From: Conus ventricosus
Lineage: Eukaryota > Mollusca > Gastropoda > Neogastropoda > Conidae
Assembly: GCA_018398815.1 (NCBI GenBank)
Contig: CM031614.1
Coordinates: 48,583,990 to 48,647,989 of the forward strand
DNA length: 64,000 nucleotides
Direction: 5' to 3'
In this document: positions 10,710-25,074 of the stretch, piece after piece
How the letters are laid out: every line of letters begins with the position of its first letter
How positions within the stretch are numbered: the stretch's first letter is position 1
Notes under the pieces: generated by a model
What the model was told of the DNA's origin: nothing
What the model saw: only the letters and a program-made list of their open reading frames with translations
Database searches by the model: none
Position numbers and translations under genes: made by a program

Positions 10710-12057
10710 GTTACGAATCATTGGATGTTTGTGATGAATTCCATGTGTTGAAATAGAACGGTTTTATCGAGATACTGTGCATTGTAGATGACCATTATCA
10801 TGTCGAGTGCTTGTGAATGGAACTGAGGTATTTTTGCCTTGGCAAAAAGTCTTGTGTTTTGATGAATTTTTCAGTTCTTTGTGCATGCGTGGTCAAATGT
10901 AGCTTGACAAAGAATTGGTTAATTAAAAGGCCATTTCATGTAGTAGAGACACGTACTATGATTAAGAGTGTCTTGGTGTATTTCTTTTTGTTTGCCATTA
11001 TGCAAGATTCTTAAATATTGTTGAGGATTAACCAAGACGTTAATCTATGGATCTGTTTTAGTTACGTGGCATGAATAGAAAAAGAGCCGTAAGTAGAAAA
11101 GGAGGATATATGAAAAATGTGCTTGATGGTTTTGTTTTCTGTTGCTGCATTATAATTGATGGGGGTTTTCTGTTGCTGCATTATAATTGATGGGGGTTTT
11201 CTGTTGCTGCATTATAATTGATGGGGGTTTTCTGTTGCTGCATTATAATTGATGGGGGTTTTCTGTTGCTGCATTATAATTGATGGGGGTTTTCTGTTGC
11301 TGCATTATAATTGATGGGGGTTTTCTGTTGCTGCATTATAATTGATGGGGGTTTTCTCTTATGTTTGTTTATTTGTTGTAAGCAGGGATATTCCTCGAAT
11401 TTGTTCAGCATCAGCAAAATGGAATATACCGGTACTTGTTGGTGCTTGAGAACTTGGTGCTGAATGGATGCCTGCGTCGATGACTGTTGCTGTTGATGGC
11501 AGTGTAATGCACATTCAGACAATAAGTCTGCTGGAAGAAATGTCACTGCATCAAGAAATCAGGAAATACAAGTATCTTGACTCAAATCACAAATACTTCT
11601 CCATTCCCTGTCTGAAACTGTTATGTATGTTCATGGTTGGTCAGACATTTGCATATGTAATCATTTTAAATACTACTTCAAGTTAACCGGATTCCATATT
11701 CCGAGATTATATATATAGACACAACAGTGTGAGAGAGGTTTTGTTTGTTGTTGTTATTGTTTTCTTTTGTCCATCCCACCAGCATACCTGTGAAGTATGG
11801 AATGAAGTTTATATTACAGAGAAGGTAGTGTTATTGTTCTAGCAACACATCAAGTTGTGGATATATTTAATCTTCCACAAATTTTGTTAGATTGGTGGGG
11901 GATGGAAAAGCACATTTATGCTAGGGAGTCTGACTTTTCAAAACAAATTTTACTTGGAAGTATGAAAACAGTCTTTTAAACTGTCATGTATAGTGTTAGG
12001 AACATCTTGGTGGCTTGTAAAGTTCCACAGATTCAGTTAAGTTCAGCAGTGTGATGT
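10710..12057. other. Possible 3' UTR or intergenic sequence
   Basis: AT-rich sequence without recognisable coding content. If 10606-10709 is a last exon this would be its 3' untranslated region. It contains the 31-bp minisatellite listed separately. Confidence 0.3.
11127..11357. repeat. Perfect 31-bp tandem repeat, 7 copies
   Basis: The unit GATGGGGGTTTTCTGTTGCT plus GCATTATAATT is repeated seven times with no visible mismatch in the sequence shown. The lack of divergence suggests recent expansion. Confidence 0.95.

Positions 12058-12136
<79 letters not shown>
12058..12136. repeat. (CA)n microsatellite
   Basis: Almost pure ACAC for about 78 bp, ending CGCACACAGAGTGAGAGAGA. Confidence 0.95.
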
Positions 12137-12137
<1 letters not shown>

Positions 12138-12499
12138 AGTGAGAGAGAGAGAAAAACAAACTATGTATTATTAGTAGTGATCATTATTATTGCTATAGTT
12201 ATTATTATTGTTATTGCTATTATTAAGAATTATTTCATAATACCTATCCTCAGTTACATACCAAGCTCTAAGAGTTTTACAACCCATGCTCCTGTATAAA
12301 CATTGAGCGGTCTATCTTGGTTGAGCCATCTGAAGATCTGGCAGCTGGCGATACATTCAGTTGTTCCCTGTGTCTTTTAGTCAAATATCAGTTGCTCGGT
12401 CTTTCATTCATCCTCTCATTCTTTCGATGCATGCTCTTGTATATGTGTCCTCCATACCAACAACCAACCTGGCCTTCTCTGAAGTTGATGATGGGATTT

Positions 12500-12632
12500 T
12501 ACATGTATGGGTGCGTTCATATATCTACATATATGTATATATTTTTTTACATGTATGTGTGCGTTCATATATCTACATGTATGTATATTTTTTACGTGTA
12601 TGTGTGCGTTCATATATCTACATATATGTATG
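12500..12632. repeat. Short tandem repeat, ~55-bp unit, ~2.5 copies
   Basis: The block TGTGCGTTCATATATCTACA followed by a T-run and ACATGTATG is repeated, with copy starts near 12509, 12559 and 12603. Confidence 0.8.
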
Positions 12633-12639
12633 AGATAAT

Positions 12640-13540
12640 CAAACTTTGGTCAAAGTGCCTTTACTTTCCAAGAAGGGAGTGGAGCAAACATCAGTATCCA
12701 TCCCAGCTGAAATATATAACTTGAAAACAAAAACTTCAATTGACGAAAGGGGGAATGAAAAGAAATCATACTTGAAAGTGCTCTGCCAAAGTTTATGTAC
12801 AGAGAGAGAGAGGGAGGGTTGTGTTTGCTTTGCGATCATGGCAAGAATATATTGTCTTATTTCTCCACAGTGCTAATTACTCAATGCTTAACATGGTTTT
12901 GTATGTTGGTTGTTTTTTTTTGTACCTGCCGTCAAGACTAGAAAGAGTGCCTGTGAGCAAATAACCTTTCATACTTGAATTTTCAAACAATCCATTATTA
13001 CTGTTAGTGAGCAAATTTCATATTTGAATTTTCAAACTATCCATTATTACAGTAACAGTGGCAACACTGTGGTGATTTTTGTGTTGGTCACCAAAGGAGA
13101 TGACAGGTGCCTTATTGTGCTATATCCTGTGACACTTGTTGAGTTCGCTGTTAAGTAGTATGCGTTCTGTAGGATATTATAGAAAGGGTGTAGACAATGT
13201 TTGGTAAGCTGCAAAGGAGATAGTTGGTGTTAGAGCTGGCATTCAGCAAGAGTATCCTGGCAGATAGGCACCCAAGCAATTTCACCTCATCAGTCATCAG
13301 TTTCACCTCATCACCTCATCAATTTCACCTCATCAGTCATCAACTGCTAAGCAGCAGTTCAGTCAAAGAGAGAAACTGCAGAAACATTGGTGTGATGCTT
13401 GTAGGGCAGGCAGTGCTGGCAGTTTTCACATCAAATATTCCTCTGTCTAGATCTATTGGTTTGACCCATAACCTGATACTTTCCCAGTATTTTTCCAGAT
13501 CTATTGTCATGTATCCTGTGACAGTTACATTGGCCATCAT
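12640..13540. other. No gene seen
   Basis: There is a short imperfect duplication (TTTGAATTTTCAAAC near 12975 and 13022) and a TTTCACCTCATCA triplication at 13278-13335. Nothing supports a gene. Confidence 0.4.
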
Positions 13541-13793
13541 GTGGAGTCTGTCTGTGTTCTTTTGCAGTTGTTGTGTTGGCGGAAATGTTTTGTCTGTTCT
13601 GTAGGAGACTACAAGATCCATATAGTGCTGTAACCTATGGCTGTTGCTCTGTTGGTCTTTGTATAGTATCTGTTGTTTGGTAGTTGTTGTATTGGTCATT
13701 ATGTAATGTGTGTTCTGTTGTGTGGTAGCTGTTGTGTGTTGGTCTTATGTAATGTGTGTTCTGTTGTGTGATTGTTGTTGTTTTGGCTACTAC

Positions 13794-14515
13794 TTAGTGT
13801 TTCATTCCTATGCCAGTCATTGTGTTGGCCATTGAGAAGTGTGTGTTCTGTGTGGCAGTTGTGTTTGCCATTGAGAAGTATGTGTTCTGTGTGGCAGTTG
13901 TGTTGGCCATTGAGAAGTGTGTGTTCTGTGTGGCAGTTGTGTTGGCCGTTGAGAAGTGTGTGTTCTGTGTGGCAGTTGTGTTGGCCATTGAGAAGTGTGT
14001 GTTCTGTGTGGCAGTTGTGTTGGCCATTAAGAAGTGTGTGTGTTCTGTGTGGCAGTTGTGTTGGCCATTGAGAAGTGTGTGTTCTGTGTGGCAGTTGTGT
14101 TGGCCATTGAGAAGTGTGTGTTCTGTGTGGCAGTTGTGTTGGCCTTGAGAAGTGTGTGTTCTGTGTGGCAGTTGTGTTGGCCATTGAGAAGTGTGTGTTC
14201 TGTGTGGCAGTTGTGTTGGCCATTGAGAAGTGTGTGTTCTGTGTGGCAGTTGTGTTGGCCATTGAGAAGTGTGTGTTTTGTGTGGCAGTTGTGTTGGCCA
14301 TTGAGAAGTGTGTGTTCTGTGTGGCAGTTGTGTTGGCCATTGAGAAGTGTGGTTTTGTGTGGCAGTTGTGTTGGCCATTGAGAAGTGTGTGTTCTGTGTG
14401 GCAGTTATGTTGGCCATTGAGAAGTGTGTGTTTTGTGTGGCAGTTGTGTTGGCCATTGAGAAGTGTGTGTTCTGTGTGGCAGTTGTGTTGGCCATTGAGA
14501 AGTGTCTGTTCTGCC
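13794..14515. repeat. Minisatellite block A, 39-bp unit, ~18 copies
   Basis: The unit reads GTTGGCCATTGAGAAGTGTG, then TGTTCTGTGTGGCAGTTGT. Because 39 is a multiple of 3, frames stay open on both strands for hundreds of codons (up to 348 on the minus strand). Those frames have no domain and are repeat artefacts. Single-base indels at several copies shift the frame between overlapping open stretches. Confidence 0.95.
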
Positions 14516-14609
14516 CTTTGTCATGGTTGTGTTTGCGTAATGTATTGTCTGTTCTGTAGGAGACTACAAGATCCATATTGTGCCATACTCTTGTGGCAGG
14601 TGATCTGTT

Positions 14610-15400
14610 GGCCTTTGTATAGTGTCTGTCCTGTTGTGTGGTAGGTGTTGTGGTGGCCGTAATGTAGTGTCTGTCCTGTTGTGTGGCAGGTGTTGTGGTG
14701 GCCGTAATGTAGTGTCTGTCCTGTTGTGTGGTAGGTGTTGTGGTGGCCATAATGTAGTGTCTGTCCTGTTGTGTGGTAGGTGTTGTGGTGGTCATAATGT
14801 AGTGTCTGTTCTGTTGTGTGGTAGGTGTTGTGGTGGTCATAATGTAGTGTCTGTCCTGTTATGTGGTAGGTGTTGTGGTGGTCATAATGTAGTGTCTGTC
14901 CTGTTGTGTGGTAGGTGTTGTGGTGGCCATAATGTAGTGTCTGTCCTGTTGTGTGGTAGGTGTTGTGGTGGTCATAATGTAGTGTCTGTTCTGTTGTGTG
15001 GTAGGTGTTGTGGTGGTCATAATGTAGTGTCTGTCCTGTTGTGGTAGGTGTTGTGGTGGTCATAATGTAGTGTCTGTCCTGTTGTGTGGTAGGTGTTGTG
15101 GTGGCCATAATGTAGTGTCTGTCCTGTTGTGTGGTAGGTGTTGTGGTGGCCATAATGTGGTGTCTGTTCTGTTGTGTGGTTGGTGTTGTGGTGGCCATAA
15201 TGTAGTGTCTGTCCTGTTGTGTGGTAGGTGTTGTGGTGGCCATAATGTAGTGTCTGTCCTGTTGTGTGGTAGGTGTTGTGGTGGACATAATGTAGTGTCT
15301 GTTCTGTCGTGTGGTAGATGTTGTGGGGCCATAATGTAGTGTCTGTCCTGCTGTGTGGTAGGTGTTGTGGTGGCCATAATGTAGTGTCTGTTCTGTGGCA
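14610..15400. repeat. Minisatellite block B, 45-bp unit, ~17 copies
   Basis: The unit contains ATAATGTAGTGTCTGTCCTG followed by TTGTGTGGTAGGTGTTGTGG and TGGCC. It shares the TGT-CTGT-CTGT core and the TGG-AG-TGTTG-TTGGC layout with the neighbouring blocks. Fifteen-residue repeats in both strands' translations are artefacts of the unit length. Confidence 0.95.
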
Positions 15401-15544
15401 TCTGATGTGTTGGTTGTTATGTAGGGTTTGTTCTGTCCTGTGGCAGCTGTTGTGTTGGTTGTTACACAGTATCTCCTCTTTTTTGTAGCAGTTGTAATAG
15501 TGATACCTAGGTAGTGTCTATTCTGCCTTATAACAGTTATTAAG

Positions 15545-16140
15545 TTGGCTGTTTTGTAGTGTCTGTTCTGTTATGTGACAGTTGTCATAGTGGCTGTTTT
15601 GCAATGTCTGTTCTGTCCTGTGACAGTTGTCATAGTGGCTGTTTTGCATTGTCTGTTCTGTCCTGTGACAGTTGTCATAGTGGCTGTTTTGCAATGTCTG
15701 TTCTTGCTGTGACAGTTGTCATAGTGGCTGTTTTGCAATGTCTGTTCTGTGCTGTGACAGTTGTCATAGTGGCTGTTTTGCAATGTCTGTTCTGTCCTGT
15801 TGACAGTTGTCATAGTGGCTGTTTTGAATGTCTGTTCTGTCCTGTGACAGTTGTCATAGTGGCTGTTTTGCAATGTCTGTTCTGTCTGTGACAGTTTTCA
15901 TATGCTGTTTTGCAATGTCTGTTCTGTCCTGTGACAGTTGTCATAGTGGCTGTTTTGCAATGTCTGTTCTGTCCTGTGACAGTTGTCATAATGGCTGTTT
16001 AGCATTGTCTGTTCTGTCTTGTGACAGTTGTCATAATGGCTGTTTTGCAATGTCTGTTCTGTCCTGTGACAGTTGTCATAATGGCTGTTTAGCATTGTCT
16101 GTTCTGTCTTGTGACAGTTGTCATAATGGCTGTTTTGCAA
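15545..16140. repeat. Minisatellite block C, 45-bp unit, ~13 copies
   Basis: The unit contains TGTCTGTTCTGTCCTGTGAC followed by AGTTGTCATAGTGGCTGTTT and TGCAA. It is clearly a relative of block B. More degenerate relatives with the same CTGTTCTGT core continue to about 16640 and also lie between 13540 and 13790. Confidence 0.95.
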
Positions 16141-16894
16141 TGGCTGTTCTGCACTATGGTGGTGGTCATGGTAGCTGCAATGTAGTGTCTGTTCTGCTCT
16201 GTGGCAGTCATTGTTTTGGTCATTGTGAAGTGGCAGTTGTTAGTTGTTGTATATGTCTGTTCTGTCCCATGGTGGTTGTGGTGGTGGCTGTTACGTAATG
16301 CCCGTTTCGTCTTATGGAGGTCGTTGTGGTCGCTGGTATAGTACCTGTTCTTTTCTGTGGAATTGGGGTGGTGTATTATGTAACCTCCGTTGTCATATGA
16401 TGGTGGTTGTGGAGGCTGTTATATGATACCTGTTCTGTCCTATGGTGGTGTTTTGTGATGACCGTTATGTGGTGTTTGATCTGTCCTGTGGTAGTTGTTA
16501 TGGTGGTGGTTATGTGGGGTATCTCTCCTGTCATGTGATAGTCGTTTTGACTATTATGTAGTGCCTGTTCTACCCTTTAGCCTTTTCTATTGCGGGCTAT
16601 TATGTGATGTCTCTTCTGTCCTATAGTAGTTGACGTGTTATCCATTAAGTAGGAGACTAATGTGCCATATTGTGCTGTATCATATGGCAGATGAGTTTGT
16701 TGTCATTTTGCTTTTGTTTGCGTGAGATTGCGCGTTCGATTTGAACAGCATCATATATAGTCAGTGCTGGTGGCTACTTTGATGTTACTTATTGGCCTGC
16801 GTGATTTTTACAACTGTGATGGTTACTTTATCATATATATTGACCTGGAGATATGGAACTGAATATGTTTAATGTTAATTGTTAATTGAAAATC

Positions 16895-16895
<1 letters not shown>

Positions 16896-16938
<43 letters not shown>
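16896..16938. repeat. (GT)n microsatellite
   Basis: A pure GT run of about 42 bp. The surrounding 16640-17200 is AT-rich with no gene seen. Confidence 0.95.
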
Positions 16939-17459
16939 ACGCATGTGTTTCCCCTTTCCATCAGCGCATTATGTCATGTTTTTTTTTTTTTTTACAAAAT
17001 TCTTTTCATTTCCAAACCTAAAAAATATGTAAGACTGTGTGTTGATAACTGGACAATGAATTGAGTGCACTTTGTGTGCTAGATAACCATTGTGCTGAAC
17101 CATTTGCCACTGAGGCTTTTTTTTCATAACTTCTCTTTTTTTTATCCTAGTTGTTCTTATTTAATCAGAAGAAGAAAAATCAAGCAGTTTTACCCCCTTA
17201 GAAATAGCATGGGTGAAACTTTTCTGTCTATGGACGGAAATCCGTCAAAATGACTTTCAGTCTTGACGGAACTTCCGTCAATTTTAAAAAAAAAACAAGA
17301 AAAAAAAACGATTTATCGGTTCCGATTTTGTGTTCGATCCAAGTTTTCCATCTCATACCGGAAGTAGCTGTTTCTGTGTTTCCGGCATCTTCACAGGCTA
17401 ACATTGGCGCGTCTGACTGGCAACGAAAGTTTGCACGGTGCTCCAGAAATTAAGTAGTC

Positions 17460-17702
17460 ATGGCTTTTTTGAAAGAAGGAGATCCAGTAGCATGCGTCGA
17501 GGGCCAAATTAAAAACAAATGGAGATGACAATGGCTAAACGAAACTGATGACGACGGCAATGAATATCGCAAGTGGTGCAAGAAAAAAGATGTGGCCGGC
17601 ACGTGTTTCTGTATCATTTGTTCAAAAACGATCAGTTACGGAGCGAACGGAAAAAAGCTTCGAAGCCATGCTGATCACCCAGAGCATAAGAAAAACATGA
17701 AG
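17460..17702 (+). pseudogene. BED/TTF-like zinc-finger first exon, one in-frame stop
   Basis: The frame starts MAFLKEGDPVACVEG at 17460. It reads through an in-frame TGA at codon 24 (after IKNKWR), then continues WLNETDDDGNEYRKWCKKKD and a C-x2-C...H-x4-H finger (CFCIICS ... RSHADHPEH). It reaches AAG at 17702, followed by GCGAGT, a possible GC-type splice donor. If not spliced there it stops at TAA 17709-17711. The layout (KW-R-W, acidic patch, then a CxxC/HxxxxH finger) resembles N-termini of transposon-encoded or transposon-derived zinc-finger proteins. The stop makes the copy non-functional unless it is a sequencing error. Its position just inside the 7.1-kb element suggests it is that element's first exon. 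Confidence 0.55.
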
Positions 17703-17874
17703 GCGAGTTAACATTTTTGTATTCTTTGCTAAAGTAATTAGAATCAAATTAAAAAAGTTGATGGGGGGGGGTGGGGGGGGGGGCTAATTATACTTATAGT
17801 TGATATTTTTGGTGGGGTGGGAGTAATTTAACCTTTACCGGATCACGACTTTGACTACACGGAAGCGATCGCAC

Positions 17875-18016
17875 GGGTGCACACACACCCATGCTCGTCA
17901 AATAGCACAAATTTAACTATCCCTAAAGCGATCGCACGGGTGCACAAACACCCACTCTCGTCAAAGAGCCTTTTCAGGCATATGAAGATCCTTGCTATGT
18001 GGGTGCGCGTACACCC
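17875..18016. promoter_or_regulatory. Three 16-bp GGGTGC...CACCC palindromes, 63-bp step
   Basis: GGGTGCACACACACCC (17875-17890), GGGTGCACAAACACCC (17938-17953) and GGGTGCGCGTACACCC (18001-18016) start exactly 63 bp apart, the first 44 bp inside the TTAA at 17828-17831. The first two lie in a repeated block beginning AGCGATCGCAC. They are probably subterminal transposase-binding sites, by analogy with piggyBac internal repeats; that role is inference. Confidence 0.6.
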
Positions 18017-18135
18017 AGACTCATTATACAGCCCGCAATGCGAGCCAGCCTGTGCCGGTGCTAAACACCGCGGTGTGCCTTTCCCGTGAAAGGGGAGAGT
18101 TGCTGCTAGCACCGGTTCCAGTGCTACCAGACAAC

Positions 18136-20419
<2,284 letters not shown>

Positions 20420-20422
<3 letters not shown>

Positions 20423-20660
20423 ATGCATCCACTGGATCGTTCACGTTCTGACAACCTGGAATCTGGGTGGGGGGCGTTTTACGATATTTCGGGAGGGTGT
20501 TTTTGTTGGGACTCCCGGGGTTTTCTTCCACAGGGTTCCATCAGTAGCTTCTTCTAACTCCTCCTCCTCCACCTCCTCCCCAGAGCTTTCATCGGATGAG
20601 TCCCCGTTGGCAGGAGGGCGGGGCTCCTCCTCATCCGTGTCATCCTCCTGCTCAAACAAG
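20420..20660 (-). pseudogene. piggyBac transposase N-terminal fragment (element A)
   Basis: On the minus strand from 20660 the frame reads an acidic stretch (EQEDDTDEEEPRPP, then DSSDESSGEEVEEEELEE), a TLWKKTP block and PSRNIVKRPPPRF. After a one-base frameshift comes NDPVDAFKL. This order (acidic N-terminus, W.., RNIV-R-PP, then P-x-DAF-L) is the usual start of the piggyBac (DDE_Tnp_1_7) transposase. It stops at the TC microsatellite just where the conserved fold should begin. The identity rests on motifs alone. Confidence 0.5.
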
Positions 20661-21359
20661 GTTCCAAGGAGATGGGAGGAGGCCCACAGGTCCCTTCATC
20701 TGCAGTTGACGCAGAGGTGCTTGGTCCGCCAAATTCCACTGAAACAGTCAGAACATAACGCACTCTACAAACATGTATGTGAATGGGATTATTCATTCCA
20801 TCAAATAAAATAAAAACAATTTAGATACACTTCACCTACTCCATAATCAACTCATTTGAAGATTGATATTAGACAGTGTAGATGCACACTTATATTCAAC
20901 TCTCTGTCTCTGTGTTATGTTTTAACATTCCCACCTTACCATGGATCAGGGAAATAAACATTTGAGTGAATATGTACCTTTGCTTCAATTTTGCCGTTTG
21001 TATTGTTTCAAGTGCCTATAGGGTGAAGAATGAAAACAAGTACTAATGTGCTCATCTATTATCTCGTCAATAAAATGTTTTCATGTGATATGGTTTTGAT
21101 TTGATCTATGTGTCGGTTAGTATGAGTGCACATGAATCCCCAGCATGTGTGTATGTGTGCGTGTGTGTCTAGAAGTTATATTGTACTGTTTTTTATTTAA
21201 TTATGGTTTTATTCATCTTTCTGTCTATTTATTTAGTTCAAGGCCTGGGTGTACCATTGTTCTGCAGGCCTTTCATTTGGCACATAAAACATTATCTCTC
21301 TCTTTCTGCCTCTGTCTATATGTCTTTCTCTCTAGCTGTGTCTGTCTGTCTTTCTCTTT

Positions 21360-21845
21360 GTCTCACACACACATGCATGCGCACACACACTCGCAAGCGC
21401 GCACACACACACGCACGCACGCAAAACACACACACACTTACAGAGGTCATTCTCAGGATCGATTCCATGACTGGTGCTGACAGCCACAAACAGATTGGGT
21501 CGTGGCATGGTGGTTCGTGGCATGTTTCTCTAGAATAGAAGAGTCAATTATAAGCAAAGGTACCCCAATATCAGAAAACATCAAAATCTATTGTCAACAT
21601 GTTGCGAGTGTGTGCTCGACTCAATAAGCAAACGATGCAAACTTTCCACCAAGTACTTCACATTTTTTTGTTTATTACATAACTTTTTTTACATTTGCTA
21701 CTCTGCAAAATAAAACACACACACGCACACACACCAACACACACATATATCAATACATGCATACAAGTATAAACGTATACACACACAAAAATGTGCTAGC
21801 GCGCACACACGAACACACACACACACACATACGCACACATTTATT
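21360..21845. repeat. CA-rich and CACG microsatellites
   Basis: Imperfect CA/CGCA runs lie at 21364-21438 and 21715-21840. The sequence between 20820 and 22100 otherwise shows no gene. Confidence 0.8.
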
Positions 21846-22481
21846 GCTAATTAATTTCTGTTCTGGTGGTACAAAATGAGAGGGGGGCCATTTTCATTTC
21901 AGGTGCACATGTAGTTGACCCTAAGGCCCCTCTTCCCCGCTTATGTAGATGTATCAACCATAACAAAGGAGCATCAAGCAGGCACGTAGAAACTAACTCT
22001 GGAGGGAAATAGAACAGCCTACACAGTAAATCTTTCAATGATAATAAAGTGCTCGATACACGGCTTCTGTTACACGTACACGTTTCGCGGGGTTTTCATG
22101 ACGTTGGCATCGTGTTGCAGACGACAGAATGAACGCTTCATAGCAGGGGTTTTGTAGCATCTATTTTTACCCGTTTTTATCTATTCATCTATTTATTTAT
22201 TTTTTCACACCATATTAATCGTTAAACAACCCTTACCTTTTCTTGGTTCTTGGTGTCAAACACAAATATGAAATTTTGACGTCATAGTCTGCTGCTGCCG
22301 TGGTACAGTGTTGGCTGGAAGCGAAATGCGCTCTTTCTCCCTCTCTCCTTTTCCTTCTCTGCTGCCACTGTGTGCGTGTGTTGTCAGCTGAGCAGACGGT
22401 GCCACGGGAATTAGCTACCACCCATCAAGACCCGCGTGAAATGGATCGCACAGAAGACTGCAATGCCTTCTCTGCGCGCCT

Positions 22482-22747
22482 GGGTGTGACTACACCCGTG
22501 CGCTCTGGATAGGGATGGAGGAGTCTTTACTCTTTAAAAAGTATGGGTGTACCAGCACCCGTGACGTCGTTTCCACTAGTTCAAACGATGCACTCAATTA
22601 CGTCATTACTTTTTTACACACTTTAATAAAATTTTCTGAGCTCAAAGACTTTAAGGTTCTTGAGGAACTCTTAAAATTTCAGAGCGATACATAAAGGAGT
22701 TTTCGAGATATTTCACTTTTATTGTGCGTCTGGGTGTGGGCACACCC
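22482..22747. promoter_or_regulatory. Three 16-bp GGGTGT...CACCC palindromes at the right piggyBac A end
   Basis: GGGTGTGACTACACCC (22482-22497), GGGTGTACCAGCACCC (22545-22560, 63 bp later) and GGGTGTGGGCACACCC (22732-22747, 187 bp later). The last lies 17 bp inside the TTAA at 22765-22768. The outer spacing (about 17-21 bp, then about 180 bp) matches the end at 54162. Confidence 0.6.
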
Positions 22748-23166
22748 ACATTCAACGGTAAAGGTTAATGTATATCAGGGGTGGAAAATTTTCCAATTTT
22801 TTATTGCTTGGATTTTGTTAAAGAGTAAATTTCCTTCTTTTTTTTTTTTATATTACTTTCAGGTGGTGGGTGGGGGGTGATGGGATTCCTAGAATTTTAT
22901 TATTGTGAGTGGGGGTTTTGTTGTTGTCAGTTTTCATTTTGTTTGTTTATTTATTTATTTTTTTAGTTCCTTTCCTTAAAAAAAAATCATGTTTGTTATG
23001 ATACTTTTTTAGGAAAAGAAAAGGTGGAAAAACAGAAATGACCTGAATCCTCCCTACACAGTAACACTTTACTTTTTTTTTTTTTTTAATTTCACCAATT
23101 CCCACCTCGGAATATTTATCACAAGCAGCCAAAAAAAAAAAGTAGCTACTGTCTCCTCACGTCTAG

Positions 23167-23347
23167 CCTATTTCCAGCTGCAGCCCCACCTGTTAACATT
23201 TCTACATCTGTATGTCCATCTGTGCCCCGTCATGTTCAGTCTGTTTCTTCAGCTGCTCCATTATCTCCAGTACCTGGCTGCAGTAGAAAACGAAAAGCTG
23301 GTGCTGCAGACATCAGGCAGTTTTTCAAGCGCCCACTACTGGACTGA
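23167..23347 (+). CDS. Possible last exon ending in a basic IRQFFKRP tail
   Basis: After the acceptor-like CCTCACGTCTAG (23155-23166) a frame stays open to TGA at 23345-23347. It encodes a Pro/Ser/Val-rich stretch (PAAAPPVNISTSVCPSV), then GCSRKRKAGAADIRQFFKRP at the C-terminus. The RKRK plus IRQFF ending resembles nuclear localisation and FF-type tails of transposon-encoded proteins. It may be the 3' exon of the zinc-finger gene that starts at 17460, with the piggyBac sitting in its intron. I could not make the phases match with certainty. Confidence 0.3.
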
Positions 23348-24210
23348 AAGACTTTTTTTTCTTCATCTTTCCTTTTTCTTTTTTTTTCTTTTTTTAAAGT
23401 TTTCTTTACCACTCATTGTTTGACAGGGCAAGAGAATTTCATTAATATATGACTGCTTAATCAAAATCAACAGGAATCATAATGACTCGTCCTTGCTTTT
23501 GTTTGACACCATGGAAAATGATAGAAATGTGGATGACAGCTTAGCACTTTATTGATGGACAATTCTGAAAATGATTGAAAGGATGAATTATACTTCATGT
23601 GTATGGTGGCTTTTTGACAGTGAGGACAAGAGGAACTGACAAGATAAGAAGGCCACCTTTGTTCATCCATTTTCTATATGTGGTGTGGTTGCTAGGAAAG
23701 ACAAAATGTGCTGACAACATGTCAACTTTGATTTCTCCTTATTTAAAATGGTGTGATTCTTTGGACTTAAAAGACAAATGGTGCCGGCAAGAATAAGGCT
23801 ACTTTGGTTCCTCATTGTGCATCTCAAATGTGTGAGCATGTATATTCTTTTTACACACAGTCTGATTCAAATAGTAAAGTGACCATTTTAAACAATTTGT
23901 GGGGGAAATTTTGTTGATTTTTGGAATGTTTTGATCAGTTCAGATTGGGTGAGAAAAATTTCCCTTTTTCAGTTTTTATATTCTGGTTTATTTCTACACT
24001 TTTAGACTTTAACTTTACTGAGCTTGTACAATAAGCCATGAATATTATTTTTATTCATTTAAATGAATTAATGGAATATAAAGTCTCACAGTAACTCACA
24101 AAAGCATGTTACAGTTAAGCTTTTTACTGCAGAAATCATGTTACAATTAAGCTTTTTCTGGTGCAGGAGAGCCAACGAAATTGGCCTAAAAAATTAAAAA
24201 AAATCAATTT

Positions 24211-24300
24211 CGCCCGGGGGGCTTCGCCCCCCTGGGCCCCCCAACGGGGCGCTGCCCCTGTACCCCACCGGGGCTTAGGCAGCCCTGGATCCCGGCCTAA
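24211..24300. repeat. GC-rich palindromic segment
   Basis: A hairpin (CCCGGGGGGCTTCGCCCCCC with TGGG) is followed by further G/C-rich inverted blocks up to CCCGGCCTAATTTCAGTC. It is strikingly different in composition from the AT-rich flank and lies just inside the right end of the AAATAG element. Confidence 0.7.
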
Positions 24301-24377
24301 TTTCAGTCAAATCAAGTTTTGTAGGTTTCACCCATGAAATAGTTAAAGATTAAAGATATTTTTCTTTCTTTTTGTAG

Positions 24378-24534
24378 TTTATTCATTCCTTTGTTTCTTT
24401 GTTTTTGCAATTTCTTCATTCCTTTGTTTCTTTGTTTTTGCAATTTCTTCATTCCTTTGTTTCTTTGTTTTTGCAATTTCTTCATTCCTTTGTTTCTTTG
24501 TTTTTGCAATTTCTTCATTCCTTTGTTTCTTTCA
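24378..24534. repeat. 33-bp tandem repeat, ~4.5 copies
   Basis: The unit CCTTTGTTTCTTTGTTTTTG plus CAATTTCTTCATT is nearly perfect between copies. Eleven-residue repeats in the translations are artefacts. Confidence 0.95.
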
Positions 24535-25074
24535 TCTGTAGAGGAAAAATCAGGCATATGCTTTTTTCTCTTATTGTTAATTTGTTGTAAGTATATCAAA
24601 CTTTTTTTTTTTTTTTACACACAAGACTTGAATTAGGTGGATTGACAGACACAGACAGCATTTTGTTCTCTTTTCTGTTCTGGGAATTAAGAGGTGTTCT
24701 TTACCATCTGAATGGTTGTAAGTTTTCAGAGGTCTCCTCCCTCCCACATCCCTTTTGAAGTTTTGTGACATAACAAAACTGAATTCTGAAGAGGGTACCG
24801 TTTTGAAGGAATTCCAGCCCTGATGTGGGCCCTGTGCCATTTGCTGAGCTTTGAAGAATAACAGAAGACTGAAGATGTGCCTTTTGGTGTGTTTTTTCAC
24901 CTGTACATTGAATTTACAGAATATGTAGAGGACAAGTCGTCCAGTTCTGTGCTTCGTTTGCAAATAAAAGTTGCCACAGTTTACCAGTGTTTCTTAGATT
25001 GTAAGAACTGTGTCGAGTTGAGCTATGGGGAGTGTATGTGTTTATTAAGTGGGTGATTAGTTTGTTGTAATCAG

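Noticed and set aside
13794..14840. A 348-codon minus-strand open frame with 13- and 15-residue repeats
   Set aside because: It is produced by 39- and 45-bp tandem units. The opposite strand is equally open, frames slip between copies, and no domain, start context or splice site supports it.
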